From VGWF01 sp964423465 (GTDB lineage: Bacteria > Verrucomicrobiota > Kiritimatiellia > PWTM01): a DNA stretch of 43,439 bases. A program made the translations under genes and the position numbers. The stretch is from the NCBI GenBank assembly GCA_964423465.1, contig CAYRFK010000012.1, positions 1 to 43,439 on the forward strand, read 5' to 3'. The notes beneath the pieces were generated by a model. The model was not told the origin of the DNA. It made no database searches and saw nothing but the letters and a program-made list of their open reading frames with translations. Positions within the stretch are counted from its first letter, which is position 1. The number at the start of each line of letters is the position of its first letter. Of the stretch, positions 25,154-33,209 are shown piece after piece.

Positions 25154-25244
25154 CGCGCCATGCTACACCACCGGCGCCCGGACGTGCAGGGCTCTGCGGC
25201 GGGCTGCGGATTTCGGGGGAACCGTCCCGGATGCGACGCAGGAT

Positions 25245-25273
25245 TTGACGGCTTCAAGGCGGCGGAATACCCT
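25245..25273 (+). promoter_or_regulatory. Candidate sigma70-like promoter
   Basis: TTGACG (25245-25250), a 17-bp spacer and TACCCT (25268-25273) lie upstream of the YadA-head-like gene. The -35 box is good and the -10 box weak. It is the only plausible promoter in the 205-bp gap between that gene and the divergent GH2 gene. Confidence 0.35.
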
Positions 25274-25308
25274 AGCCGAGCGGCAGGAACGAGGGGCGGG
25301 CCTGTCCG

Positions 25309-25362
25309 ATGAAGGTTTCCCGGATTCGCCGGTCGGGATCGCCGCGAAGGTTGAAGCCATGA
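25309..25362 (+). promoter_or_regulatory. Possible 17-residue leader ORF
   Basis: ATG at 25309 opens a frame encoding MKVSRIRRSGSPRRLKP, whose TGA overlaps the ATG at 25359 as ATGA. A purine-rich GAGGGGCGGG precedes it. The peptide is very basic. It could couple translation to the next gene, or be chance. Confidence 0.2.
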
Positions 25363-26294
25363 AGATTCGTCCAGTTTCCGCCGCAAAGGTTGCGGCAACC
25401 GCCCTGTTGATCGCCGCCGCCGCGCGGGGCGGATCCCCAGCGCTCATCCACTATCAGGGCCGTTTGCTGGACACGACAGGCACGCCCGTCAACGGCTCCG
25501 TGAGCATTGCGGTCGGCCTCTACTCCAACGTTTCGTCCGGCGCGGCGGTCTTCACGCAGTCGATCGGCGCCGTGGCGGCGGTCAACGGCATGTTCGAATT
25601 CGGCTTCGGCACGAACACACTGGCCTTCCTGTCCGCATTCACGAACGACTCGGTGTGGGTCGGCGTGTCGGTCGGCGGAGAGGCCCTCACGCCGCGACAG
25701 CGGTTGATGGCGGCCCCCTACGCGCTCACCGCCGACCGCGTGCCGGACCTGATGCTGGCCACCACCGGCACGGCGGCGGGGGTTGGCGCCGACGCCCGCG
25801 ACAGCGGCGTGGCCGTGGGCTACCAGGCGAAGGCCTACAGCGTGGGTTTCGGGCTCGGCGGCGGCGCGGCGGTGGGACAGTCCTCCGAGGCGTTCGATTA
25901 CGGCGCGGGGCTCGGGTTCGAGGCCAGCGGCTTCTCCCACGGCGTCGCGGCGGGCTACCAGGCGCTGGGCTACGATCATGGCGTGGCGGTTGGAAACCAG
26001 TCCTATGCCGCCGGCACGAACGTGGCGGTCGGCGTCGGCGCGGCGGCGAGCGGCGTCAACCGCACGGCGATCGGCCCCTGGGTCATCAGCGAAGCGGACC
26101 ACAGCACGGCGGTACGCGGTTCGCTCTACCTCGACGGCGCTACCGGCGTGTTCCATCGCGCGGCGTTCGGATCCGGCGCGTGGAAGCCCGGGCTCCCCGG
26201 CGGCTGGTCGGGCGTCGCCACCAACATCTCCGGCACGCGGACGCAGTTGATGTTCTTCGCGTCCGGCGTGCTGACGAATCTCGTGATCCAGTAG
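25359..26294 (+). CDS. Secreted protein with YadA/Hia head-like repeats, no membrane anchor
   Basis: A 311-residue protein with a signal peptide (1-25). Residues about 27-120 resemble the tail-collar-like N-terminal region often found in such proteins (IHYQGRLLDTTGTPVNGS, RQRLMAAPYALTAD). Residues about 135-250 are Gly/Ala-rich repeats of the trimeric-autotransporter head type (AVGYQAKAYSVGFGLG, AAGYQALGYDHGVAVG, NVAVGVGAAASG). The YadA translocator barrel expected at the C-terminus is missing; the protein ends shortly after a short conserved GVFHRAAFG segment. It may be a surface or extracellular fibre. The ATG at 25359 begins the signal peptide; the upstream open frame has no support. It ends 7 bp from the convergent HEAT gene. 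Confidence 0.72.
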   Translation: MKIRPVSAAKVAATALLIAAAARGGSPALIHYQGRLLDTTGTPVNGSVSIAVGLYSNVSSGAAVFTQSIGAVAAVNGMFEFGFGTNTLAFLSAFTNDSVWVGVSVGGEALTPRQRLMAAPYALTADRVPDLMLATTGTAAGVGADARDSGVAVGYQAKAYSVGFGLGGGAAVGQSSEAFDYGAGLGFEASGFSHGVAAGYQALGYDHGVAVGNQSYAAGTNVAVGVGAAASGVNRTAIGPWVISEADHSTAVRGSLYLDGATGVFHRAAFGSGAWKPGLPGGWSGVATNISGTRTQLMFFASGVLTNLVIQ

Positions 26295-26301
26295 GCGGCG
26301 G

Positions 26302-27483
26302 TCAGTCCCGCACGCCCCGGGTCCGCAACAGGGATCGGGCGGCGGACTTCCGAACCCCGTCGACGGGGTCGCCGGCTCCGCGCTGCAGGACGTCCCCCAC
26401 TTCGGGCGTCCCAAAGTTCCCCAATGCGTCGAACGCAGCCGCCCGCGTCTCGGGAGCCAGCACCGGATTCTGCGCCGCCGCAGCCAGGGCGGGCAGTGCC
26501 GCGGGATTGACGGTGCGGGCGACCGCACGCCGGATCACGTCGGTCCCCGCGCCCCCGGCCGCATTCCGCTGAATCCGCGAAAGGAGTTCCTCCGTGGCCC
26601 GGGCGGTCCCGATGGCGCCCAGCGTGTCCACGACGGACCGTCCCAGCGGCCCTTCGCAGGCCGCGTCGTCCGCCGCACCGTCGAGCCCGATGAGGGCTTC
26701 GACGAGCTGCGGATTCCGGATCTGCTGGATGACGCCCAGCAGGGCTCGCTGCTCTTCGGGCGTCGTGGCGCCGCGGACCGCGTCCCCGATGCCCGCCAGC
26801 CGCGCGGGGTCCATCATGCCAGCAAGGGCAATCTGGGACATGAGCGCGAGTTGCGCGTCGTCGCTCACGAGGAGCACTTCGGTCAGGATCTCCGCCGATT
26901 GGATGTTCGAGATGCCGGCGATGGCATCGAGGACCTCGCGGCGCAGCGGGCCCTCCGGCACGGCATGGCTGAGGCCCACCAGCGCGATGAACGCCCCCGG
27001 GCTTCCGATGCGCCCCAGCGCCCGGGCGGCCTCGCGGGCGGCCAGCGCATCGTCCCCGAGCAGGATCCGCGCAAACTCGGCAATCTCCCCCGGACGCGCG
27101 GCGGCAAACGCCAGGAGCCTGTCCCGGACATCGTCGAGCGTGGTGCATCGGGCAAGGATGTTCGTCACGCCGTCCCGCCACGTCGTGCCGGCGGCATCGA
27201 CTGCCGATGGCGGGGCTTCTGTCACGTACACGGACGGCAGAAGCCCAACCCGATTCGTGGCATCACCCGACAGCAGATCCGAAGCGCCGGGGTTCGATCG
27301 GCCCGATGATGCGACCCGAGGCTCAACAACTGCGGACACGACGCCCGTCGCGACCGGCTCAAGAGAGGAAGCACCCGGTGTACGACGCGCCGCGGGGCAT
27401 CCCGCTGTGACGACCATCGCCGTGACCGCGACACAGAGCCCCCAAAGCCCCTGCCACGACAGCGGGCCATGACAGTCCCGCAT
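26302..27483 (-). CDS. HEAT-repeat lipoprotein
   Basis: A 393-residue protein. Starting at the ATG at 27483, an N-terminal hydrophobic segment ends in a lipobox-like VTAGC (Cys near residue 28), which suggests export and lipid attachment. An earlier in-frame ATG at 27585 would bury this signal, so it was rejected. The bulk is a series of HEAT/armadillo-type helical repeats with recurring AxxALGRIGSP and AAFDALGNFGTPEV motifs, typical of protein-protein scaffolds. It lies 25 bp after the stop of the giant surface-protein gene on the same strand and is probably co-transcribed with it, so it may help assemble or anchor that protein (inference). Confidence 0.75.
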   Translation of the reverse strand: MRDCHGPLSWQGLWGLCVAVTAMVVTAGCPAARRTPGASSLEPVATGVVSAVVEPRVASSGRSNPGASDLLSGDATNRVGLLPSVYVTEAPPSAVDAAGTTWRDGVTNILARCTTLDDVRDRLLAFAAARPGEIAEFARILLGDDALAAREAARALGRIGSPGAFIALVGLSHAVPEGPLRREVLDAIAGISNIQSAEILTEVLLVSDDAQLALMSQIALAGMMDPARLAGIGDAVRGATTPEEQRALLGVIQQIRNPQLVEALIGLDGAADDAACEGPLGRSVVDTLGAIGTARATEELLSRIQRNAAGGAGTDVIRRAVARTVNPAALPALAAAAQNPVLAPETRAAAFDALGNFGTPEVGDVLQRGAGDPVDGVRKSAARSLLRTRGVRD

Positions 27484-27508
27484 GGTCGTCACGTCGTCGC
27501 GGACCAGC

Positions 27509-30500
27509 CTACGGCACGCGATAGGTCTTTGTCTTCTGGTTGTTGCCGTCGCTCTTTTCGGCGGTGATGTTGGCGCTGTCGGCATAGGCCCGCAGAGTGT
27601 ACCAGCCGGATGCCGGGGCGGTGAGCGGAATCGAAAGGACGGTCGAGCCGCCGACAGGCAGCGCGCCGACCGGCACGGAGGCGTTGCCCGTCGCGCCCGC
27701 CAGCTGGGCTGCGGGCGAATGCATCCAGACGTCGAGCCTTCCGCCCTCGCCCGCGATGTCGCCCTTGTTGATCACGGTGACTTGTGCGACGAAGGCCGCG
27801 CCGGCCGCCACGGGCGCGGGGCTGAAGTCGATCACCGTGATCTCGAAGTCGGGCTTCATCCACGAGGGCGTTCCGCCGCCGCCGGCCGCGGCCAGCGTGT
27901 AGGTCGCCGTCTTCTGGTTGTTGCCCTCGCTCTTCTCCGCCGTCCCATCGGCGCCGTCGGCATAAGCGCGCACGTTGTGCGTTCCGGCAGCAACGGGGGC
28001 CAGCAGTCCGACCACCGCCAACGTCCGGCTCTGGCCCGGGTTGAGCGTGCCGATCGCAACCGCGACGTCACCGGCCTCGGCCGGAAGCGCCGCGGCCGCG
28101 TGGCTCGCCCACACCTTGAGCATCCCCGCGTCGCCGGCGATGTCGCCCTGGTTGATCACGGTCACGTTCAGTCCGATGGCGCCGCCGGCGGTCGGCGGGG
28201 TGGTCAGCGTTGCATCGGTGACCACGAAGTCCGGCTTCTGCCACGAGGCGGCCGCCTGCACGCCGTAGGTCGTGGTCTTCTGGTTGTTTCCCTCGCTCTG
28301 CTCGACCGTCGCGCCCGCCCCGTCGATGAACGCGCGGAACGTGCACCAGCCGGACGCGGGCGCCGTCAGGCCGGCGAAGACGTTGGTCTGAACCGCACCC
28401 ACGGCGAGCGTGCCGACGAGGATCGATGCATCGCCGGCCTCGGCGCTGCCCGCGGCGGCTGCGTGGTTGACCCACACCTTCAGCAGGCCCGCGTTGCCCG
28501 CCGCAAGCCCTTTGTTGCGCGACACGACCGTGACCGTCAGGGCCGCACCGGGCGCGGGCGTCGGCGGCTGCACGTCGATCGACACCACCTCGAAGTCCGG
28601 CCGCTCCGCCGGGCCCGGGCCGGGCGACGTGAGCGTGTACGTAACGGTCTTCTGGTTGTTGCCTTCGCTCTTCTCGGCCGTCACGCCGGCCCCGTCGACA
28701 AAGGCGCGGAAGTGGTAGGTGCCGTCCGTGGCCGGCGCGGTGAAGAGACCGGGCACTGCGACCGTCCGCGTCGCACCGGCCGCCATGGGGCCGACCGCCG
28801 TCGTACGGTCCGCCGCGTCGGCGGGCAGCGCACCAGCGAACCTGTTGACCCAGAGTTTCAGCACGCCTGCATTCCCGGTCTTCTCGCCCTGGTTCATCAC
28901 GGTCACGGTCGCCGAGAACGTCCCGCCCTTCGCAGGCGCGGCAGGGTTGAGGACGATCTCCGTGACGATGAAATCGGGATTGCCCGGCGGCTCCGGAGGA
29001 CCGCGCAGCGTGACGCTGGCCTGGTCGTCTTCGTTCGCCGCGTGGTTGCCGTGTGCGGAGTCATGGTCGGCCTGCTCGGCGAGCATGGCCTCGGCGGTGG
29101 ATGAAACCGCTCCGGTGACCGTTGCGTCAGCCAGGATCCAGTTCGTCGCGCATTCCCCGACGCCGATCCGGCCGAAGTTCCACAGGCCGCTCACACCGGC
29201 GAAGTCGCCCTTCTCGGTGAAGTGGCTCACGTACTGGAGTCCGGCGAACCAGTTCTCGACCACGACATCGTCGGCCGGGTCGGGGCCTTCGTTCCGGACG
29301 ATGATGCGAAGTTGCGCATCGGCCGGCACGAGGCGGCGGCTGAACCAGCCTTCGATCGTATAGTCGTTGGTGGTCAGGACGAGGCTCGGGGCGTGCGGCA
29401 CCGCGACGGTATCGTTGATGCCGTCGAACGCATAGGCGCCGCCCGCCTGGCCGCCGCGCACGTGGCGGGCACCGGCGTTGGTTCCGTCGTTGCCGAACGC
29501 AGTGGAGTCGGCGAGCACGCCATTGACCTCCTCCATATGCTGCACCATGACAAAGTCCGCATCCCACGCCTCGGCCGCGGGGTTGACGGGCCCTGTGAGC
29601 CCGGCCTGGCCGTAGTGCATGACGATCGTCGTGTCGGCGGCGGCGGAGAGCGCGGGCACATTGACCCACGCCACGAGCCTGCCTTCGTTCCCGGCATAGC
29701 GTTCGACCTCGTGCTTGAGCGGCGTCCCGTCGGGCAATGTGAAGGCGATGTCCCAGCCCTGCGCGCTCTGCACGCGGCCGCCGGCGGCGACCGTCAGGAT
29801 GTCCGCATCCTCGATGCTGACCAAAACGGGGAAGTCCGCCAGATCGCCGGCGACCTGCGACGCCTGCACTGTGAGGTCCTTTTCGAACGACCACACCGTC
29901 CCGGCCCGCTGCGTGCCCACGGCGAGGAACGCCGACGGGGCGGCCTGCTGGTTGTAGGCGGTCTCGATCCATTCCGGGCTGCGGGCGGACTTCGACAGGC
30001 GCACCTCGTCGATCGCGCCGCCGTAGAAGGCATTGCTGCCCAGGTAGGATCCGAGGAAGAACGGCCCGTCGCCCGGCACCGGCGTCCCGCCGGAGTTGTG
30101 CGAGGCCACCATCTGCCCGTCCACGTAGAACTCGAGATCGTGCCGGCCCGCCACATTGGTCCCGCGAACGAAACGCGCGGCGAAGTAATGCCAGTCCTTG
30201 CTGACGTTCGTGCCACCCGCCTGGCCGACGTTCCACATGTGGAAGGACGGCGTGCGGTTGTCGACCATCACCCGGTAGTCGGAGTCCTTGGAGAGCGGGA
30301 TGGACCACTTCTCGGGGTAGTCGGAGAGTTCGCCGGTGATTTCAACCTCGATGTCCGACAATTCGATGTACGCGGCGGCGGCGGAGCCGTTGTCGGTGGG
30401 AACGGCATCCTTCTCGTGCAGCGTGGCCACGACGGCCGTGTTGGTCTGCGACGTGCCGCCGGTCCCGGCGCGGACGGTCGCCTGGATCGCAAGCGTCGCG

Positions 30501-32842
30501 CTGGCGCCGGGGTCGAGCCGGCCGACGGTCCAGACGGTTCCATGGAACGCGCCGAGCGTCTCGGAGTGCGAGGTCATCGCATAGCCGGGGAACAGGTCCC
30601 GGATCGACAGGGACGAGGCGTAGTCGGGGCCCGCGTTGGCGACCGTCACCGTGAAGCCGACCGTGTCGCCCTCGTTCGCATTGGGCGCGCTGTCGGGCGG
30701 AACGGAGACCGTCACCCCGATCTGCACGTCGACCAGCGGAACATGAATCGAGGCGCTCGCGCTGTTGTTGGCTGCGCTCGACTCGTCCTCGTGGACGGCC
30801 GTCACGGCCGCCGCGTTTACAATGTCGGGGCCCCCGGCCGTGCCGATGTCGACGACCGCCGTCAGCGTCAGTGTGGCACTGCCGCCGGCGGCAAGCGCGC
30901 CGACCGTCCAAACGCCCGTGCCCTCGTCGTAGGAACCCTTCGATGCGCTCTTGCCGGCGAAGGTCACGCCCGCGGGCAGCACGTCGGTGACCGCGATCCC
31001 GGTCGCCCCGTCCGGCCCGGCGTTGGCCGCGGTTACGGTGAAGGAGATCAGTTGCGCCTCGTTCGGCCGCACTTCGCTGACCACCTGCGAGAGCGACACG
31101 TCGACCAGCGGGACCCGCACGGCCGCCGTGGAACTGTTGTTTCCGGCGGGCATCTCGTCTTCGTTCACGGCGCTCACGGCCGCCGTGTTGTTGATCGGAG
31201 CACCGCCCGCGGTGCCGGCGCCGATCGTCGCGCTCAGGTCGAGCGTCGCGCTCGCGCCCGCGGCCAGCGCCCCGACCGTCCACAGGCCCGTACCGGCGTC
31301 ATAGGACCCCTGCGAGGCGCTCTGGCCGGCGAAGGTCAGGCCAGCAGGCAGCATGTCGGTCAGCGCCACGCTGGAGGCCGTGTGGGGGCCGGCGTTGGCA
31401 GCCACGATGTGGAAGATCACGGTCTGGCCCTCGACCGGCAGGGGCTCGTTGACCGTCATGGTCACCGACAAGTCGGTCAGCGGAATATCGGTGTTCGTGA
31501 GGGACACATCCGCCGCATCCATGCCGTCGTAGTTCGGATCGCCGCTGACGGCCGCCGCGGTCAGGATCGTGTAGGCGGCGTCGCCATCGGCCACGATGTC
31601 GTCGGCGCCGGTGGCGGTCACCGTCTGCGGAACGTTCCAGTTGCCCGCCGTGAAGGTCAGCGAGGCGACCGAGGGCGTTCCTTCCGTATCGTCGCTCGTC
31701 GCCACTCCGATCGTCACATCCGCCGAGGGCGGACCGGCAAGGACCACGGAGAACGAAGCCGTGCCGCCCGCCTCGGTCGTCACTAGTCCGGCCGTCGGAG
31801 TTACGACGATGCCGACCGCCGGCATCTCGTAGGCGCCCATGTCCACGGCCAGATCGGCAATGCGGGGCCGGCCGTCGAGATCGACCGCGGTGGTCATCCA
31901 TGCCTGGTTGATGCCGGCGTCCATGCACGGCGACGCGGCTTGCATGCGCAGATTGCCAGCGGCAAGGTTCACGAACTGCGGATCGTCGGGGATATTGCCG
32001 GAACCCGGCAGCGCCCCCGCGCCCGGCGTACAGCAATTCGTGAAGCTGTACCCGCTGCCATTCACCTGCCAGTCAAGCCCGACGTTGTTATAGATGATGG
32101 TGTTGACAACTCGGCTTGCATTACGCGTGCGGATACCGGCGCCGTTCGGCGCGGTGTTGTCCACAATGGTGCAGTTCTCCACCAGTCCGGTCGACCAGAT
32201 GTTAACCCCGCCGCCGTAGTTGCGGGATTCGTTGCCGACGACCAGACAACCGCGCACCGTGCCGCCGTTCAGCAGGCGCACGCCGCCGCCGTAGCCGGTG
32301 GTGGCGTTGTTGGACGCGACATTATCACGGATGAGGCAGTTCACGACCAGGCCGGCATTATCGATCGCCACCCCGCCGCCATCCCGGGCCACGCTGTCCC
32401 GCAGGACGCAGTTCTGAACCGTGCCGCCGTTGACGATGTTGACGCCTCCACCGAAGCCGCCGGTATTGCGGCCGCGTCGGACGGTGAACCCGTCAAGGAC
32501 GGCGTCGGTATGGGACATCAGGACGCAGCAAAAAGCCTGGTGGCCGTCCACGATCGTCGCGTCGGCCCCGTTGAGGCCGCGGATCGTCACCCCCTTGGTG
32601 ATGGAGAGCTGGGCCGTCAGAACATAGATGCCGTTCGTCACCAACACCGTGTCGCCCGGATTGGCAGCGTTGACGGCTGTCTGGATGTCGACCGCCGCCG
32701 TCGCCCACGAATCATACGGCGCCGTGTGGCTGCCGGACGGCGAGACATGCAACGTTGCGGCGGATGCCGCCTGGGAGGCAAGCGTGACGGCCAACGCAGT
32801 GCCGATGAGAGAAATCAACGATGTGTGTCCGCGTGTATTCAT
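27509..32842 (-). CDS. Giant mosaic surface protein: beta-helix, Calx-beta, DUF11, DUF2341/LamG, CARDB
   Basis: A 1777-residue secreted protein with a good ribosome site (AGGAGG, 5 bp before the ATG). Signal peptide 1-29; right-handed parallel beta-helix about 30-345 with repeated GGGVNI/GGGVRL turns; a Calx-beta-like domain about 350-450; three DUF11 repeats about 455-825, each with DMLPAG- or DVLPAG-like and WTVG.L motifs. A fourth DUF11 is split after EVEITGEL (residue 839) and resumes at VPADAQL (1172). The 332 residues between are a DUF2341-LamG unit in permuted order. Four CARDB repeats (about 1287-1777) each end in EKSEGNNQKT-like motifs. There is no obvious anchor or PEP-CTERM tail. 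Likely a cell-surface or extracellular adhesin or binding protein; no enzyme activity is evident. Confidence 0.85.
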   Translation of the reverse strand: MNTRGHTSLISLIGTALAVTLASQAASAATLHVSPSGSHTAPYDSWATAAVDIQTAVNAANPGDTVLVTNGIYVLTAQLSITKGVTIRGLNGADATIVDGHQAFCCVLMSHTDAVLDGFTVRRGRNTGGFGGGVNIVNGGTVQNCVLRDSVARDGGGVAIDNAGLVVNCLIRDNVASNNATTGYGGGVRLLNGGTVRGCLVVGNESRNYGGGVNIWSTGLVENCTIVDNTAPNGAGIRTRNASRVVNTIIYNNVGLDWQVNGSGYSFTNCCTPGAGALPGSGNIPDDPQFVNLAAGNLRMQAASPCMDAGINQAWMTTAVDLDGRPRIADLAVDMGAYEMPAVGIVVTPTAGLVTTEAGGTASFSVVLAGPPSADVTIGVATSDDTEGTPSVASLTFTAGNWNVPQTVTATGADDIVADGDAAYTILTAAAVSGDPNYDGMDAADVSLTNTDIPLTDLSVTMTVNEPLPVEGQTVIFHIVAANAGPHTASSVALTDMLPAGLTFAGQSASQGSYDAGTGLWTVGALAAGASATLDLSATIGAGTAGGAPINNTAAVSAVNEDEMPAGNNSSTAAVRVPLVDVSLSQVVSEVRPNEAQLISFTVTAANAGPDGATGIAVTDVLPAGVTFAGKSASKGSYDEGTGVWTVGALAAGGSATLTLTAVVDIGTAGGPDIVNAAAVTAVHEDESSAANNSASASIHVPLVDVQIGVTVSVPPDSAPNANEGDTVGFTVTVANAGPDYASSLSIRDLFPGYAMTSHSETLGAFHGTVWTVGRLDPGASATLAIQATVRAGTGGTSQTNTAVVATLHEKDAVPTDNGSAAAAYIELSDIEVEITGELSDYPEKWSIPLSKDSDYRVMVDNRTPSFHMWNVGQAGGTNVSKDWHYFAARFVRGTNVAGRHDLEFYVDGQMVASHNSGGTPVPGDGPFFLGSYLGSNAFYGGAIDEVRLSKSARSPEWIETAYNQQAAPSAFLAVGTQRAGTVWSFEKDLTVQASQVAGDLADFPVLVSIEDADILTVAAGGRVQSAQGWDIAFTLPDGTPLKHEVERYAGNEGRLVAWVNVPALSAAADTTIVMHYGQAGLTGPVNPAAEAWDADFVMVQHMEEVNGVLADSTAFGNDGTNAGARHVRGGQAGGAYAFDGINDTVAVPHAPSLVLTTNDYTIEGWFSRRLVPADAQLRIIVRNEGPDPADDVVVENWFAGLQYVSHFTEKGDFAGVSGLWNFGRIGVGECATNWILADATVTGAVSSTAEAMLAEQADHDSAHGNHAANEDDQASVTLRGPPEPPGNPDFIVTEIVLNPAAPAKGGTFSATVTVMNQGEKTGNAGVLKLWVNRFAGALPADAADRTTAVGPMAAGATRTVAVPGLFTAPATDGTYHFRAFVDGAGVTAEKSEGNNQKTVTYTLTSPGPGPAERPDFEVVSIDVQPPTPAPGAALTVTVVSRNKGLAAGNAGLLKVWVNHAAAAGSAEAGDASILVGTLAVGAVQTNVFAGLTAPASGWCTFRAFIDGAGATVEQSEGNNQKTTTYGVQAAASWQKPDFVVTDATLTTPPTAGGAIGLNVTVINQGDIAGDAGMLKVWASHAAAALPAEAGDVAVAIGTLNPGQSRTLAVVGLLAPVAAGTHNVRAYADGADGTAEKSEGNNQKTATYTLAAAGGGGTPSWMKPDFEITVIDFSPAPVAAGAAFVAQVTVINKGDIAGEGGRLDVWMHSPAAQLAGATGNASVPVGALPVGGSTVLSIPLTAPASGWYTLRAYADSANITAEKSDGNNQKTKTYRVP
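29330..30325 (-). repeat. Circularly permuted DUF2341-LamG module inserted in a DUF11 domain
   Basis: This 996-bp (332-codon) block encodes the second half of a LamG domain, a complete DUF2341 domain, then the first half of a LamG domain. Removing it rejoins a continuous DUF11 (..EVEITGEL/VPADAQLRIIV..). Joining its own ends rejoins a continuous LamG (..TIEGWFSRRL/SDYPEKWSIPLSK..). Both junctions share only the 3-base microhomology CTC. Confidence 0.75.
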
Positions 32843-33209
32843 CCCAGCCTCCTGACCTCGTGCAACCCCACGATATGCGTTTCACCACCCGACCCGTGAC
32901 CCGCAACAACCGACCTCTACTGGGAGCAGTTATCCCCCTCGCCAGCCTCTATTCAAGAGAATTAACATGTGAATAGGGCACTTTCTTTGCGATGCCTGCG
33001 ACACCCGATCCGCCCGATCGGGACAACGACGGTAGACCTGCGGCCCGTCCTGTGCCCAATACCTCAAGGTTGTATTTTGTATTGTTTCGGAAGCGTTTCT
33101 AACATTGTGTGTTGATTTATCGATATGGATCTATTGGCGATCGCATAGCAACAACCGAGGGCGGAGTCCGGACCCGGATCCATTGGAACGACGGACACCG
33201 TGAATGCGC
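32843..33209. other. AT-rich intergenic region upstream of the giant surface-protein gene
   Basis: 367 bp with no gene. It is much more AT-rich than the rest of the window, especially 32945-33180. It separates the propeller gene's 3' end from the surface-protein start and must hold that gene's promoter. I see no strong -35/-10 pair. The lower GC content may mark transferred DNA or a regulatory region. Confidence 0.6.
33089..33100. promoter_or_regulatory. Candidate LacI/GalR-type operator
   Basis: GGAAGCGTTTCT contains the AAnCGnTT core of LacI-family operators, with 9 of 10 bases palindromic around the central CG. It lies in the AT-rich gap about 250 bp upstream of the surface-protein start. 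No LacI-family gene is in the window, so this is only a motif match. Confidence 0.25.

Noticed and set aside
24939..25358. Upstream extension of the YadA-head-like protein
   Set aside because: It runs over the divergent GH2 start; the signal peptide begins at 25359.
29222..31786. Long + strand frame (854 codons) across the giant surface-protein gene
   Set aside because: It is antisense to a gene with clear domains, is rich in Arg, Gly and His, and shows no recognisable motif or signal peptide.
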